Assembly: GCA_024760525.1 (NCBI GenBank)
Contig: CP060499.1
Location: forward strand, 1,240,001 to 1,304,000
From: Nitrospira sp.
GTDB taxonomy: Bacteria; Nitrospirota; Nitrospiria; Nitrospirales; Nitrospiraceae
Direction of reading: 5' to 3'
DNA: 64,000 bases
The notes under the pieces were generated by a model. That model did not search any database and was not told the origin of the DNA. It worked only from the letters and a program-made list of their open reading frames with translations. The translations under genes and the position numbers were made by a program. This document shows positions 8,416 to 15,196 of the stretch, piece by piece; position 1 is the first letter of the stretch; each line of letters starts with the position of its first letter.

Positions 8416-9408
8416 ATGAACAGAGCAATTACCTGGTCCGGTCTGGGGTGTGTCGCCATTCTTGGGGCGTTTATTTCCAACAGTTCTCCGGTCTATGCCG
8501 ATAACGTGGTCACGCTCGACCCCGGTTTGAAGGCCTACGTCAAGGTCAGCGGGGTGTCCGGCAATGTCAACAGCATCGGCTCGGATACGCTCAATAATCT
8601 GATGACCCTCTGGGCCGAAGGATTTCGCAAACAATATCCCAGCGTTAAAATTCAGATCGAAGGCAAGGGTTCGAGCACCGCTCCACCGGCATTGATCGAA
8701 GGCACGGCGCAGTTTGGGCCGATGTCCCGCTCGATGAAAAATACCGAGATCGATGCCTTCGAAAAGAAACACAGATATAAACCCACCGCGATCCCCGTCG
8801 CCATTGATGCGCTTGCGGTCTACGTCAACAAGGACAATCCGATACAGGGACTCACGATGGCGCAAGTCGATGCGATCTTCTCCAAGAGCCGCCGCTGGGG
8901 CCACGATGGCAACATTCGGATGTGGAAAGAGGCCGGCTTTGCTGACGGGCTGGGCGATAGTCCGATCAGTATCTATGGACGGAATTCCGCCTCTGGTACC
9001 TATGGATTCTTCAAGGAACATGCCCTCAAAAACGGGGATTTCAAGGACGAAGTAAAAGAACAGCCGGGCTCAGCCTCCGTGGTCCAAGGTATAAGTGAAG
9101 ACCAGGCGGGTATCGGCTATAGTGGTATAGGATATCTCACCTCGAACGTCCGCACCGTTCCACTGGCAGAGAAGGACGGCATGCCGTTTCAAGAGGCCAG
9201 CCAACAAAACGCGGATAATGGATCCTATCCGCTCTGGCGTCATCTCTATATCTATGTTAACAAAGCGCCGAATAAACCTCTGGATCCGATCGTCAGAGAG
9301 TTCGTCAAATTCATCTATAGCAAAGAAGGGCAACAGGTGGTGATCAAGGACGGGTTTTTCCCACTGAAAGCCGAGATCATCGAGAAAGAACTGAAGAAAC
9401 TTGATTAG
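8416..9408 (+). CDS. pstS: PstS-like periplasmic phosphate (or arsenate) binding protein
   Basis: A 330-residue secreted solute-binding protein with a signal peptide ending near SSPVYA and the phosphate-loop motif GKGSSTAPPALIEG, followed by FGPMSRSMKNTE as in PstS proteins. A strong AAAGGAGG lies just before the ATG. It normally delivers phosphate to PstCAB, but no pstC, pstA or pstB lies in the window; it sits alone 56 bases after acr3 on the same strand. Placement in an arsenic locus suggests a role in discriminating phosphate from arsenate, or arsenate sensing; that is inference. Confidence 0.88.
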   Translation: MNRAITWSGLGCVAILGAFISNSSPVYADNVVTLDPGLKAYVKVSGVSGNVNSIGSDTLNNLMTLWAEGFRKQYPSVKIQIEGKGSSTAPPALIEGTAQFGPMSRSMKNTEIDAFEKKHRYKPTAIPVAIDALAVYVNKDNPIQGLTMAQVDAIFSKSRRWGHDGNIRMWKEAGFADGLGDSPISIYGRNSASGTYGFFKEHALKNGDFKDEVKEQPGSASVVQGISEDQAGIGYSGIGYLTSNVRTVPLAEKDGMPFQEASQQNADNGSYPLWRHLYIYVNKAPNKPLDPIVREFVKFIYSKEGQQVVIKDGFFPLKAEIIEKELKKLD

Positions 9409-9719
9409 CGCGTGGTGCCCGCTATGGGACGATGATATCTCCCTCGCCCCTTATGGCGAGGGAGAATATCGAGAATCTGTCCCTGGCTCATTACCATGAC
9501 CAGCGTGAAGACCTACCCCACATCGACACCTTAGCACAGCCATAGGCTCCAGCTACTGCCGCGTCTTTAACTGCAACCACGCTGCAGCAGTCCGGACGAA
9601 GCGAGTCCCACCCGGCGGAAGGCCTGGGGACACTGGAAACATCAGCCGGGTGCGAGTCGCTCGTCCAACTCGTTGAACCACCGATGCCACCGTTCCAAGT
9701 TTCCCGGACCAGCATCGCT
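9409..9719. other. Gene-poor spacer with a hairpin and a decayed reading frame
   Basis: A perfect 11-base stem with a 6-base loop lies at 9438-9465 (arms TCTCCCTCGCC and GGCGAGGGAGA), just after pstS. It has no T-tract, so it is either a weak terminator or a dispersed GAGGGAG-type repeat. Between about 9540 and 9719 the minus strand appears to hold remnants of the C-terminal half of the neighbouring XRE regulator, spread over more than one frame. No intact gene is supported here. Confidence 0.5.
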
Positions 9720-9920
9720 TCAAGCCAGCCCCAGGCATCTGAGGATTTTCAGAGCTGATCCCAGCGTAATGGTCGACCGTTTCTGTTCGAAATCATTAAC
9801 CGTCGGGCCGCTGACACCCGCCAGCACGGCAAGCTTCTTCTGGCTTAATTTCTGTTCCTTGCGGCGCCTTACTGCTTCTTCGACAAGGCCTTGCCAATCA
9901 AGGCGAAGGTTCCGTTCCAT
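9720..9920 (-). CDS. XRE-family helix-turn-helix protein (HipB-like), probably shortened
   Basis: The 66 residues are little more than one helix-turn-helix domain: LSQKKLAVLAGVSGPTVNDF is a clear XRE recognition unit, followed by ITLGSALKILRCLGL. It should be the antitoxin/repressor partner of the HipA next door and a candidate reader of the operators upstream of hipA. It starts inside the last 52 bases of hipA, so it lies downstream of the kinase, the reverse of E. coli hipBA. Immediately after its TGA the same frame stays open for 25 codons with protein-like sequence (LERWHRWFNELDERL), suggesting that the protein was once longer. Confidence 0.75.
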   Translation of the reverse strand: MERNLRLDWQGLVEEAVRRRKEQKLSQKKLAVLAGVSGPTVNDFEQKRSTITLGSALKILRCLGLA

Positions 9921-11074
9921 CGTTTGTCCATGTGTGAGAATATTTCATCTTTTATCGAATTGCTGTCGATCTTGCTCTTCGCGATGGCCTCCCTGGCGGC
10001 CTGCCGGCGTCGATCCAGCTGACCCGTTGCCATCGCCATAGCGTCTGTGGATAAACCGAACTCCTGACCCAATCGGATCAGTGTCTGCGGCTTCAAATTC
10101 ACTATCGAAATATTTGTAGCACCGCCGATCGATAGCGCAATGGTCTTATACCCATACAAGACTGCCGATACGGCGTCGTACGCGGGTGACAATCGCAAGC
10201 CGGCATCGGTATGGAACATGGCGAAGTTCTTTAGATGCATGTCGGTGTTGCCGAGCAGAACCCCGGCGAGGATGCGCAAGTAGAGCCTGTAGATCTCGGC
10301 GGGCAGGCAGCCCGGCGTCTGCCGAAGGAAATCCGCCATGCTTTGGTGGCTTCCGCTGTATTTTGCCTCGGAAGGGTTGCCCAGCAGCTGGTTAAACTCC
10401 TCGAAATGTATCCGTTGGCCGTCCGCCGTCCGGTCAAAACGCTTGATGATGAGCACCTGATCAGTAAAACCCTCAATGCGTCCCATGTACAGATCAACAA
10501 TGCTGTCGTCGGGCAGCAGCGCCTTGAGCGCCATCGTCGTCAGGTATTCATTGGCCGTCAGGTCCTCATGACGCGGCGACGGGAATTTCCCGATATGCGT
10601 GCTCAATTCCCTCGCGCGCGCCGGCCTGAATTTTCCATCCTCCTCGATGAGGGCCAACTTGGGCTGGATACCCGAGAGCGATGCCCGCCCGGCCATGACC
10701 GCCATGTCCATGGGGTTGTCAGGTTGGATGGTGCCGCGCTCCTGCGGTTCCGGATCGATCACGGAGACGGCGCCAGCGCAGTCCTGCCCGAAAGCCAACA
10801 GCAATTCAAAGCGCGAGGCCCGGCGCTTGGCCAGTAGGCGCGTCTGCGCTTCTTCCAGCCAGCCTTCTGCGACCAGGTTGTCAAAGAATGGCGGCAGCCC
10901 GGACTCCGATATCACGGGCTCTGTCTGAAGAGGAAGAGTATGCGCTATGGACGGCTGACCAGAGGAAAGGTAACTTTCATGGTAGGTAAAAGAAGTCCGA
11001 TCTCCTGGTTCCTGGCGCAGGATTCCTGCGAAGTGGTCCTTATAATAGATGTTTCCCCAAAGTGAGTTTGCCAT
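9869..11074 (-). CDS. hipA: HipA-type serine/threonine kinase toxin
   Basis: 401 residues, slightly shorter than E. coli HipA (440), whose family phosphorylates glutamyl-tRNA synthetase or related targets and causes growth arrest. The N-terminal HipA coupling domain spans about residues 1-105. The kinase core shows SLSGIQPKL (131-139, matching the autophosphorylated loop around Ser150 of E. coli HipA), LIIKRFDR (lysine 211), the catalytic GNTDMHLKN (D278, N283) and the metal-binding D300 in SPAYDAV, so it looks active. Its start codon lies within a long palindrome, the first of three similar operators, which implies tight autorepression. Confidence 0.88.
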   Translation of the reverse strand: MANSLWGNIYYKDHFAGILRQEPGDRTSFTYHESYLSSGQPSIAHTLPLQTEPVISESGLPPFFDNLVAEGWLEEAQTRLLAKRRASRFELLLAFGQDCAGAVSVIDPEPQERGTIQPDNPMDMAVMAGRASLSGIQPKLALIEEDGKFRPARARELSTHIGKFPSPRHEDLTANEYLTTMALKALLPDDSIVDLYMGRIEGFTDQVLIIKRFDRTADGQRIHFEEFNQLLGNPSEAKYSGSHQSMADFLRQTPGCLPAEIYRLYLRILAGVLLGNTDMHLKNFAMFHTDAGLRLSPAYDAVSAVLYGYKTIALSIGGATNISIVNLKPQTLIRLGQEFGLSTDAMAMATGQLDRRRQAAREAIAKSKIDSNSIKDEIFSHMDKRWNGTFALIGKALSKKQ

Positions 11075-11173
11075 GGTAAATTATAATTTACCATGAATGA
11101 ATTTAATTAAAAAGGGTAAACTATATTTTACTGATGATAAGTTATTGATATATTGGTAAACTAAAGTTTACCA
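11072..11173 (-). promoter_or_regulatory. Three evenly spaced operators upstream of hipA
   Basis: Three 18-base inverted repeats with arms GGTAAA...TTTACC lie at 11075-11092 (perfect, extending to a 24-base perfect palindrome at 11072-11095), 11115-11132 (two mismatches) and 11155-11172 (one central mismatch). Their starts are exactly 40 bases apart. The first overlaps the hipA start codon. Even spacing near four helical turns suggests cooperative binding of HipB-like dimers on one face of the DNA. The intervening DNA is AT-rich and should hold the promoter, but I could not fix a convincing -35/-10 pair. Confidence 0.75.
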
Positions 11174-11287
11174 CATCGGATTCAAGGGGGAGAGAGGAAG
11201 ATGGTTAACGGTTGTCGAGACTGCGATCATGCCGTCGATGAGTAAGAAGACCAGTAGAGGAAGGATTGCCAATATGAAAATGTTCAT
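11168..11287 (-). CDS. Possible 39-residue membrane peptide
   Basis: The minus strand has an ATG at 11287 and a stop at 11168-11170 that falls inside the outermost hipA operator. The peptide begins MNIFILAILPLLVFLLIDG and then has a short polar tail ending in NPMW, so it would span the membrane once. No good Shine-Dalgarno sequence precedes it. It may be a small membrane peptide co-transcribed with hipA, the surviving N-terminus of a larger membrane protein cut by arrival of the hip locus, or chance. Confidence 0.25.
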   Translation of the reverse strand: MNIFILAILPLLVFLLIDGMIAVSTTVNHLPLSPLNPMW

Positions 11288-11472
11288 CAATCAAATTCCA
11301 AGCACATAAGCATAAACCCTACGTGTTCCCGGCGTGTTCTCTTCACAGCACAACTGGCCCAAATTCCCCTGAATTGGGCTGACCAGAACTGAGTCGAAAA
11401 AAAGCAAAACGCCTCTCCTACAGATGGGTTTCACTGTTCTAACAAGGAGATGTGAGGGAAGGTCGGAAGGGC

Positions 11473-11518
11473 TTAGGAAACCGCTGCTCTATCCAACTGA
11501 GCTACGGGGGCATGGCCG
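11473..11518 (-). repeat. tRNA-Arg(CCT) 5'-half fragment, copy A of a 46-bp direct repeat
   Basis: Read on the minus strand, this copies the first half of a tRNA: GCCCCCG acceptor strand, GTAGCTCAGTTGGATAGAGC D-arm, and the anticodon stem up to TTTCCTAA, whose anticodon would be CCT (Arg). The 3' half that should follow at lower coordinates is absent. Six bases upstream of the tRNA start (GGCCAT, 11512-11517) are also part of the repeat. The copy at 12535-12580 is identical at 45 of 46 positions. Together they bracket the carbonic anhydrase gene, 1062 bases apart. Confidence 0.85.
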
Positions 11519-11777
11519 TAGTTTCAATGGTTTGCGACTTCCTGTCAACCCCGATTGTACCCTCCATTTCGGTTTCAGCCTCCTGTTCCCATAGATAGCC
11601 TTCTCTGTATGGCTAGCCTACCGAGATTCACTCCGCCATTCGCCGTGATTTGACTTGGCCCTCATGACCATGGTTTCGTACCGCCGCTGATCAGCGGATC
11701 AGCAACGCCAAAGGAACCGGGTGAATACCTGTCAGGGCGAAGGGTCCCAACCGTGAGCGATGAGGAGGGCATGGCAA

Positions 11778-12482
11778 ATGGAAGATCGTACATCGAGTGA
11801 CTCGGTGGTCAGCAGGAGACAGGTTCTGCAAACGATCGTGTCAGGCGTGGTGGTAGGCATTGCCACTCAGGCGGGGAGCGAGCTGGTTTTTCCTCGACCA
11901 AGCTACGCTCAAAGCAATCTGAGTCCGGACGAAGCTCTGGAGAAATTGCTCGTAGGGAATCAGCGTACAGTCGCGAATCAACTGACCTCGCTCGAACACG
12001 ACCTCGCTATTCTGAGAGAGCATACGGTCGACAAACAGGAGCCATTCGCCGGGATTCTTGCCTGCGCCGATTCTCGTGTGCCTGTCGAACTCGTGTTCGA
12101 TCAAACGATCGGCCGACTATTTGTCACTCGAGTGGCTGGAAATATGGTCACGCCTGAGGTGATTGCCGGACTCGAATATGGAGTTGCCGTTCTCGGGATC
12201 AAAGTGCTGCTGGTCCTCGGTCATAGTGGATGCGGAGCGGTCAAGGCGGCGATGAAAACTACACCTGTACCCGGGCAAATCAGCGCTCTGTACCAACACC
12301 TTCAGCCGGGAGTGGCGCGGTCCGGCGGCAACATCGATGCGGCAATTGAAGCCAATGCGCGGATTCAGGCAGAGTTGCTGCGCATGTCTTCTCCCGTGAT
12401 CCGGGATGCGATCAAAGCCGGAAGTCTCAGGGTAGAAGCTGCGGTGTACGATCTTGCCACCGGCAAAGTTTCGATGAGGTGA
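11778..12482 (+). CDS. Exported beta-class carbonic anhydrase
   Basis: A 234-residue zinc enzyme interconverting CO2 and bicarbonate. The active-site pattern is complete: C96 with the D98/R100 dyad in CADSRVP, then H149 and C152 in GHSGCGAVKA. The N-terminus is a twin-arginine signal (SRRQVLQTIVSGVVVGI, arginines 13-14) with a likely cleavage after SYA (residues 42-44), so the enzyme should act folded in the periplasm. I chose the ATG at 11778 because AGGAGGG at 11763-11769 is correctly spaced for it; an earlier in-frame ATG at 11760 would include that site. The gene stands alone between the two tRNA-derived repeats. Confidence 0.9.
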   Translation: MEDRTSSDSVVSRRQVLQTIVSGVVVGIATQAGSELVFPRPSYAQSNLSPDEALEKLLVGNQRTVANQLTSLEHDLAILREHTVDKQEPFAGILACADSRVPVELVFDQTIGRLFVTRVAGNMVTPEVIAGLEYGVAVLGIKVLLVLGHSGCGAVKAAMKTTPVPGQISALYQHLQPGVARSGGNIDAAIEANARIQAELLRMSSPVIRDAIKAGSLRVEAAVYDLATGKVSMR

Positions 12483-12534
12483 TTGCACGGCGCATGTCCG
12501 CCATAGTGTGTCGCTGCAGAAGCCCTCGTCTTGT

Positions 12535-12580
12535 TTAGGAAACCGCTGCTCCATCCAACTGAGCTACGGGGGCATGGCCG
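12535..12580 (-). repeat. tRNA-Arg(CCT) 5'-half fragment, copy B of the 46-bp direct repeat
   Basis: Same orientation and same extent as the copy at 11473-11518, with one substitution in the D-loop (GGATGG in place of GGATAG). The 3' half of the tRNA is again missing. This copy forms the last 15 codons and the stop of the RadA-like gene, giving its protein the ending HAPVAQLDGAAVS, the translation of tRNA sequence. It is therefore a breakpoint scar rather than a working tRNA. Confidence 0.85.
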
Positions 12581-13353
12581 AACGGTAAGGCGCTGACAGT
12601 CGGATTGGAAGGGGAGAGGTGGTCTGCGCCGGGGGCCTCAAAATGCTCCACATAAGCGGGCATAGGGTCCAACGAGAGTTCTTCCGTTATGACGTTGCCC
12701 TGCGCTTCATGTACACGGATGCAACGGGTGCTCATCGAACGCAATGCGGTAAACAGCCGATGAGCCGGAGTCATCGGCCTTGGAACGGAAGGGCAGGGGC
12801 AGAGCAGCGAAACTCCCTGCCGCGTCAAGTGGCGCACCGATTCGATCATCCGGTCCGCCAGCCGGTCGGCCTCGTTGTCCGTCAAACCGTCTACGGACAG
12901 CGTTTCAAGTAGGCCGGAGATGACCGCCGTATTGGCTTGATAGCGCTCCAAGGCACCGGCCAAACACTGGGACAGCAGGCGTTCCAATTGCCGTGCGCTG
13001 AAGGCGCGCGCCACATGGATCATGCCAAGTGCTTTCCGAGTCTGCTGCCGACGGCTGCGAGCCAATTTCCCTATAAGCAGCGCATCGAATGTGTGGGCTC
13101 CATCCAGATACACGATTGGACGCCCGGACAGGGCACGATCGACGAGAACCTGTACGGCGATTCTTGAGGCGACCGGATGACCGTACAACACGGTCAGTCG
13201 ATCGGATGGATTGAGTACAATCGCATGGTTGACCGAATTCCTCGCTGTTTCTCCCACGGATGTTGACCGTGACGCGCGCCGGTCACGGAGATGCTCCATG
13301 CCGGCAGTCGGCAACCGTAGCGCGCTACTTCTTGTTGCTTCTGCGCCGCTCAT
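12535..13353 (-). CDS. Degenerate RadA/Rad51-like (or ImuA-like) protein with a tRNA-derived C-terminus
   Basis: The 272-residue protein has a RecA/Rad51-like core: VLYGHPVASRIAVQVL sits where the P-loop should be, IVYLDGAHTFD resembles the strand after it in RadA, and IHVARAFSARQLERLL resembles the RadA segment VARAxNxxxQLxLL. The P-loop has lost the GKT/S signature, so ATP hydrolysis is unlikely. The ATG at 13353 follows ATAGGAGA with good spacing. It is the fourth gene of a lexA-headed minus-strand unit, where imuA commonly occurs, so a role in SOS mutagenesis is plausible. The C-terminus is replaced by tRNA-fragment sequence, which suggests truncation. Confidence 0.55.
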   Translation of the reverse strand: MSGAEATRSSALRLPTAGMEHLRDRRASRSTSVGETARNSVNHAIVLNPSDRLTVLYGHPVASRIAVQVLVDRALSGRPIVYLDGAHTFDALLIGKLARSRRQQTRKALGMIHVARAFSARQLERLLSQCLAGALERYQANTAVISGLLETLSVDGLTDNEADRLADRMIESVRHLTRQGVSLLCPCPSVPRPMTPAHRLFTALRSMSTRCIRVHEAQGNVITEELSLDPMPAYVEHFEAPGADHLSPSNPTVSALPFGHAPVAQLDGAAVS

Positions 13354-13367
13354 ACCGGGGTGTTCTC

Positions 13368-13550
13368 CTATCCGCAGCACCCGCCGGAAAAGACTTGTCG
13401 CTGCCGGTACGCATTCCAACAGGAGGCGCACAGCTGGACGGTGGAGTGGGTCAGGCTATCGATGGATTCCACCCGCTGCTCGACGATCATTCCGCAATCG
13501 GAGCAGGGACCTGTCGTCACGGATGATGATTTACGCTCTTGGACCATCAT
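13368..13550 (-). CDS. Small CxxC...CxxC zinc-ribbon-like protein
   Basis: A 60-residue protein starting at tandem ATG codons (13550/13547) that overlap the end of the preceding gene by 20 bases, with AAGGTGG a few bases upstream. It carries two cysteine pairs, CSDC and CASC, about 27 residues apart, the layout of a treble-clef or zinc-ribbon knuckle, plus CC near the C-terminus. I do not recognise the family. The tight placement in the lexA unit suggests co-expression under DNA-damage control. Confidence 0.5.
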   Translation of the reverse strand: MMVQERKSSSVTTGPCSDCGMIVEQRVESIDSLTHSTVQLCASCWNAYRQRQVFSGGCCG

Positions 13551-13779
13551 GAAGCACCACCTTCGTATTCGAACGCACACGTTGATTGCAGACGGTCGAC
13601 ATAAACTCGTTTCCCTGTCTGAATCTCATCATGCTCCGAAAACGCCCAATCAGTGAGCCGGCATGGGGTTTCTGCAGTCCCCACTGCATTGTCCGTAGCC
13701 GGGTATCCAACGCGGCCACCGTCCTTTCCAAATCCATCAACCGGTCTTTCGTGATGACTGTGTGTTCGATCGCGTCCAT
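13531..13779 (-). CDS. Small helical protein of the lexA unit, unknown function
   Basis: 82 residues from an ATG at 13779 preceded by GAAAGGAGGGAG, a near-ideal ribosome-binding site, which is the main reason to accept it. The first half (ITKDRLMDLERTVAALDTRLRTMQW, residues 9-33, cited only in outline) has heptad-like leucine and valine spacing and should form a short coiled coil; the second half is basic. It lies 20 bases downstream of lexA and overlaps the zinc-ribbon gene. No homologue family is recognised. Confidence 0.5.
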   Translation of the reverse strand: MDAIEHTVITKDRLMDLERTVAALDTRLRTMQWGLQKPHAGSLIGRFRSMMRFRQGNEFMSTVCNQRVRSNTKVVLHDGPRA

Positions 13780-13799
13780 CGCTCCCTCCTTTCGGTTCC

Positions 13800-14345
13800 C
13801 TACACGGCACAATGGCGAATGACGCCGATGACAAGCCCTTCGATGTGAAACTCATCGGATGGCCGGACGATGATCGGCTGCATCGTTTCATTGGCCGGGT
13901 GCAGTTCAATACGCGAATCCATCTTAAAATACGTCTTGATCGTGGCTTCGCGATTCACCAAGGCGACGACGGTTTGCCCGTTTTTAGCCGTGCTCTGTTT
14001 ACGCACGACCACCAGATCGCCGGACAAAATCCCGTCATCTTTCATGGACTCGCCCTTCACCTTTAATGCGAAGGTCTCACCGCCCCGCAACATACTTGGC
14101 GGCACGTCCACGAGTTCCGATTGCGGCACCGGGTCGATGGGGGAACCGGCTGCAACCAGACCGGCCATCGGAATCGCCGTCTGCTGTCGTAATTGATCCA
14201 GCACAACTGACACAACACCGGGAATCTTCCGCATCCCTGCTTCATACCGCGCGACGGATACCCGCGTGGTGTGCAATGCCTCCGCAAGTTGCTGCTGCGT
14301 GAGGCCTAGTTCTTCTCGAAGGCGTTTGAGGTCCTGCGCTTTCAT
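13800..14345 (-). CDS. lexA: LexA-like repressor with XRE helix-turn-helix and S24 self-cleaving domain
   Basis: 181 residues. Residues 1-55 form an XRE-type helix-turn-helix (LGLTQQQLAEALHTTRVSVA), not the winged helix of E. coli LexA, so it is closer to phage CI repressors. The C-terminal peptidase S24 domain has the cleavage site A66-G67 in LVAAGSPI, catalytic S100 in KGESMKDDG and K137 in REATIKTY, so RecA-stimulated self-cleavage is expected. The ATG at 14345 fits the domain start; 21 extra codons upstream are open but run through a promoter-like region. It heads the unit with the three genes downstream. Confidence 0.82.
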   Translation of the reverse strand: MKAQDLKRLREELGLTQQQLAEALHTTRVSVARYEAGMRKIPGVVSVVLDQLRQQTAIPMAGLVAAGSPIDPVPQSELVDVPPSMLRGGETFALKVKGESMKDDGILSGDLVVVRKQSTAKNGQTVVALVNREATIKTYFKMDSRIELHPANETMQPIIVRPSDEFHIEGLVIGVIRHCAV

Positions 14346-14348
14346 CGT

Positions 14349-14384
14349 GTAACCATTGGTAACATACCTATTTCCCCCTGTCAA
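14349..14384 (-). promoter_or_regulatory. Promoter and self-operator of the lexA-like gene
   Basis: On the minus strand a perfect TTGACA (14379-14384) is followed after 17 bases by TACCAA (14356-14361), a poor -10 that lies within the near-palindrome GTTACCAATGGTTAC (14349-14363, one mismatch). A repressor bound there would cover the -10. Transcription would begin about at the ATG (14345), again pointing to a leaderless or nearly leaderless mRNA. Confidence 0.4.
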
Positions 14385-14822
14385 GGGCTTATGTTTTAGG
14401 ATATTCACGAAGACTGCTGTGTATAACTTCTTGACTTAAGAATGATTTCAACGTTACGAACTCTCTAACAATTTCGAAACATAGAATTAACCGACTTCTA
14501 AGGCTTTCCTTTCTGTGTACGCCGAAGACCACTAGATGTAGTGGCCCATTCCCATTTTCAATCAATGATTAAAAAATAGGCAAAAGGGTCTCTCCCCACG
14601 CATTCGGCTGATTCAGGCATCGCGAAGGCACTTGTTCACAGGCTTATCCACAGAAATTGGGGAGAGTGTGACCGTCAGTTGAATCAGGGGAGATTGCGTG
14701 ATGAGAAGCTGAAGAAGAAATCAGCAGCGATGGCGACATGCCAAGCTCCGCTTACCCGCCTCAACCAGCGGGTAAGCGGAGCGTTATGCCGACCTCTATC
14801 GCAACGCAATACGTACGCGCCG
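14385..14822. other. Gene-free spacer with one DnaA box and a perfect hairpin
   Basis: No credible gene is visible in about 440 bases. A perfect DnaA box TTATCCACA lies at 14644-14652. A perfect 15-base inverted repeat with an 8-base loop lies at 14745-14782 (arms GCTCCGCTTACCCGC and GCGGGTAAGCGGAGC); it follows the solitary mop gene on the minus strand and may end that operon, although no T-tract is present. The stretch at 14400-14580 is AT-rich. Confidence 0.5.
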
Positions 14823-15026
14823 TTACTTTCCGATCATCACTTCTGTGGCTTTGATGGCGACCATCACCGAGTCATTCACTTTCAACCCCATATTCTTCAC
14901 GGAGCCTTCCGTGATGGCCGCAACAAACTCGAGTGTGCCGACCTTCACCGTTACTTCGGCCATCGCTTGTCCTTCTGTGATGCGACTGACGGTGCCTTGG
15001 AACTGATTGCGCGCGCTAAGTTTCAT
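14823..15026 (-). CDS. mop: Molbindin: single Mop-domain molybdate-binding protein
   Basis: 67 residues forming one complete Mop (TOBE-related) domain: LSARNQFQGTVSRI at the start and VNDSVMVAIKATEVMI at the end are the two conserved strands of this family. Free Mop proteins assemble as hexamers and store or buffer molybdate or tungstate in the cytoplasm. AAAGGAGG lies before tandem ATGs; I use the second. It is the last gene of the minus-strand molybdate operon, before the hairpin at 14745-14782. Confidence 0.88.
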   Translation of the reverse strand: MKLSARNQFQGTVSRITEGQAMAEVTVKVGTLEFVAAITEGSVKNMGLKVNDSVMVAIKATEVMIGK

Positions 15027-15196
15027 CATCTGTCCTCCTTTGATGAGTAAAGAATCGTCGTAGCTCCTCCTCGTACCGTATCAGCCTCTCATGGGAAAAG
15101 GATGTGCGTTCGGTAAGAATTTTTCGCTAGTTTGTACGGGATCAATCGGCTTTGTAAGTCAAGACAGTCGGGACGAGGTGGTTCGAATGGAGCCGT

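Noticed and set aside
9720..9722. TGA at the end of the HipB-like gene read as selenocysteine
   Set aside because: No SECIS-like stem was seen after it and the family has no such residue; a truncating stop is simpler.
11473..12580. Complete tRNA genes at the two tRNA-like repeats
   Set aside because: Both lack the 3' half (T-arm and acceptor return strand), so neither can fold into a tRNA.
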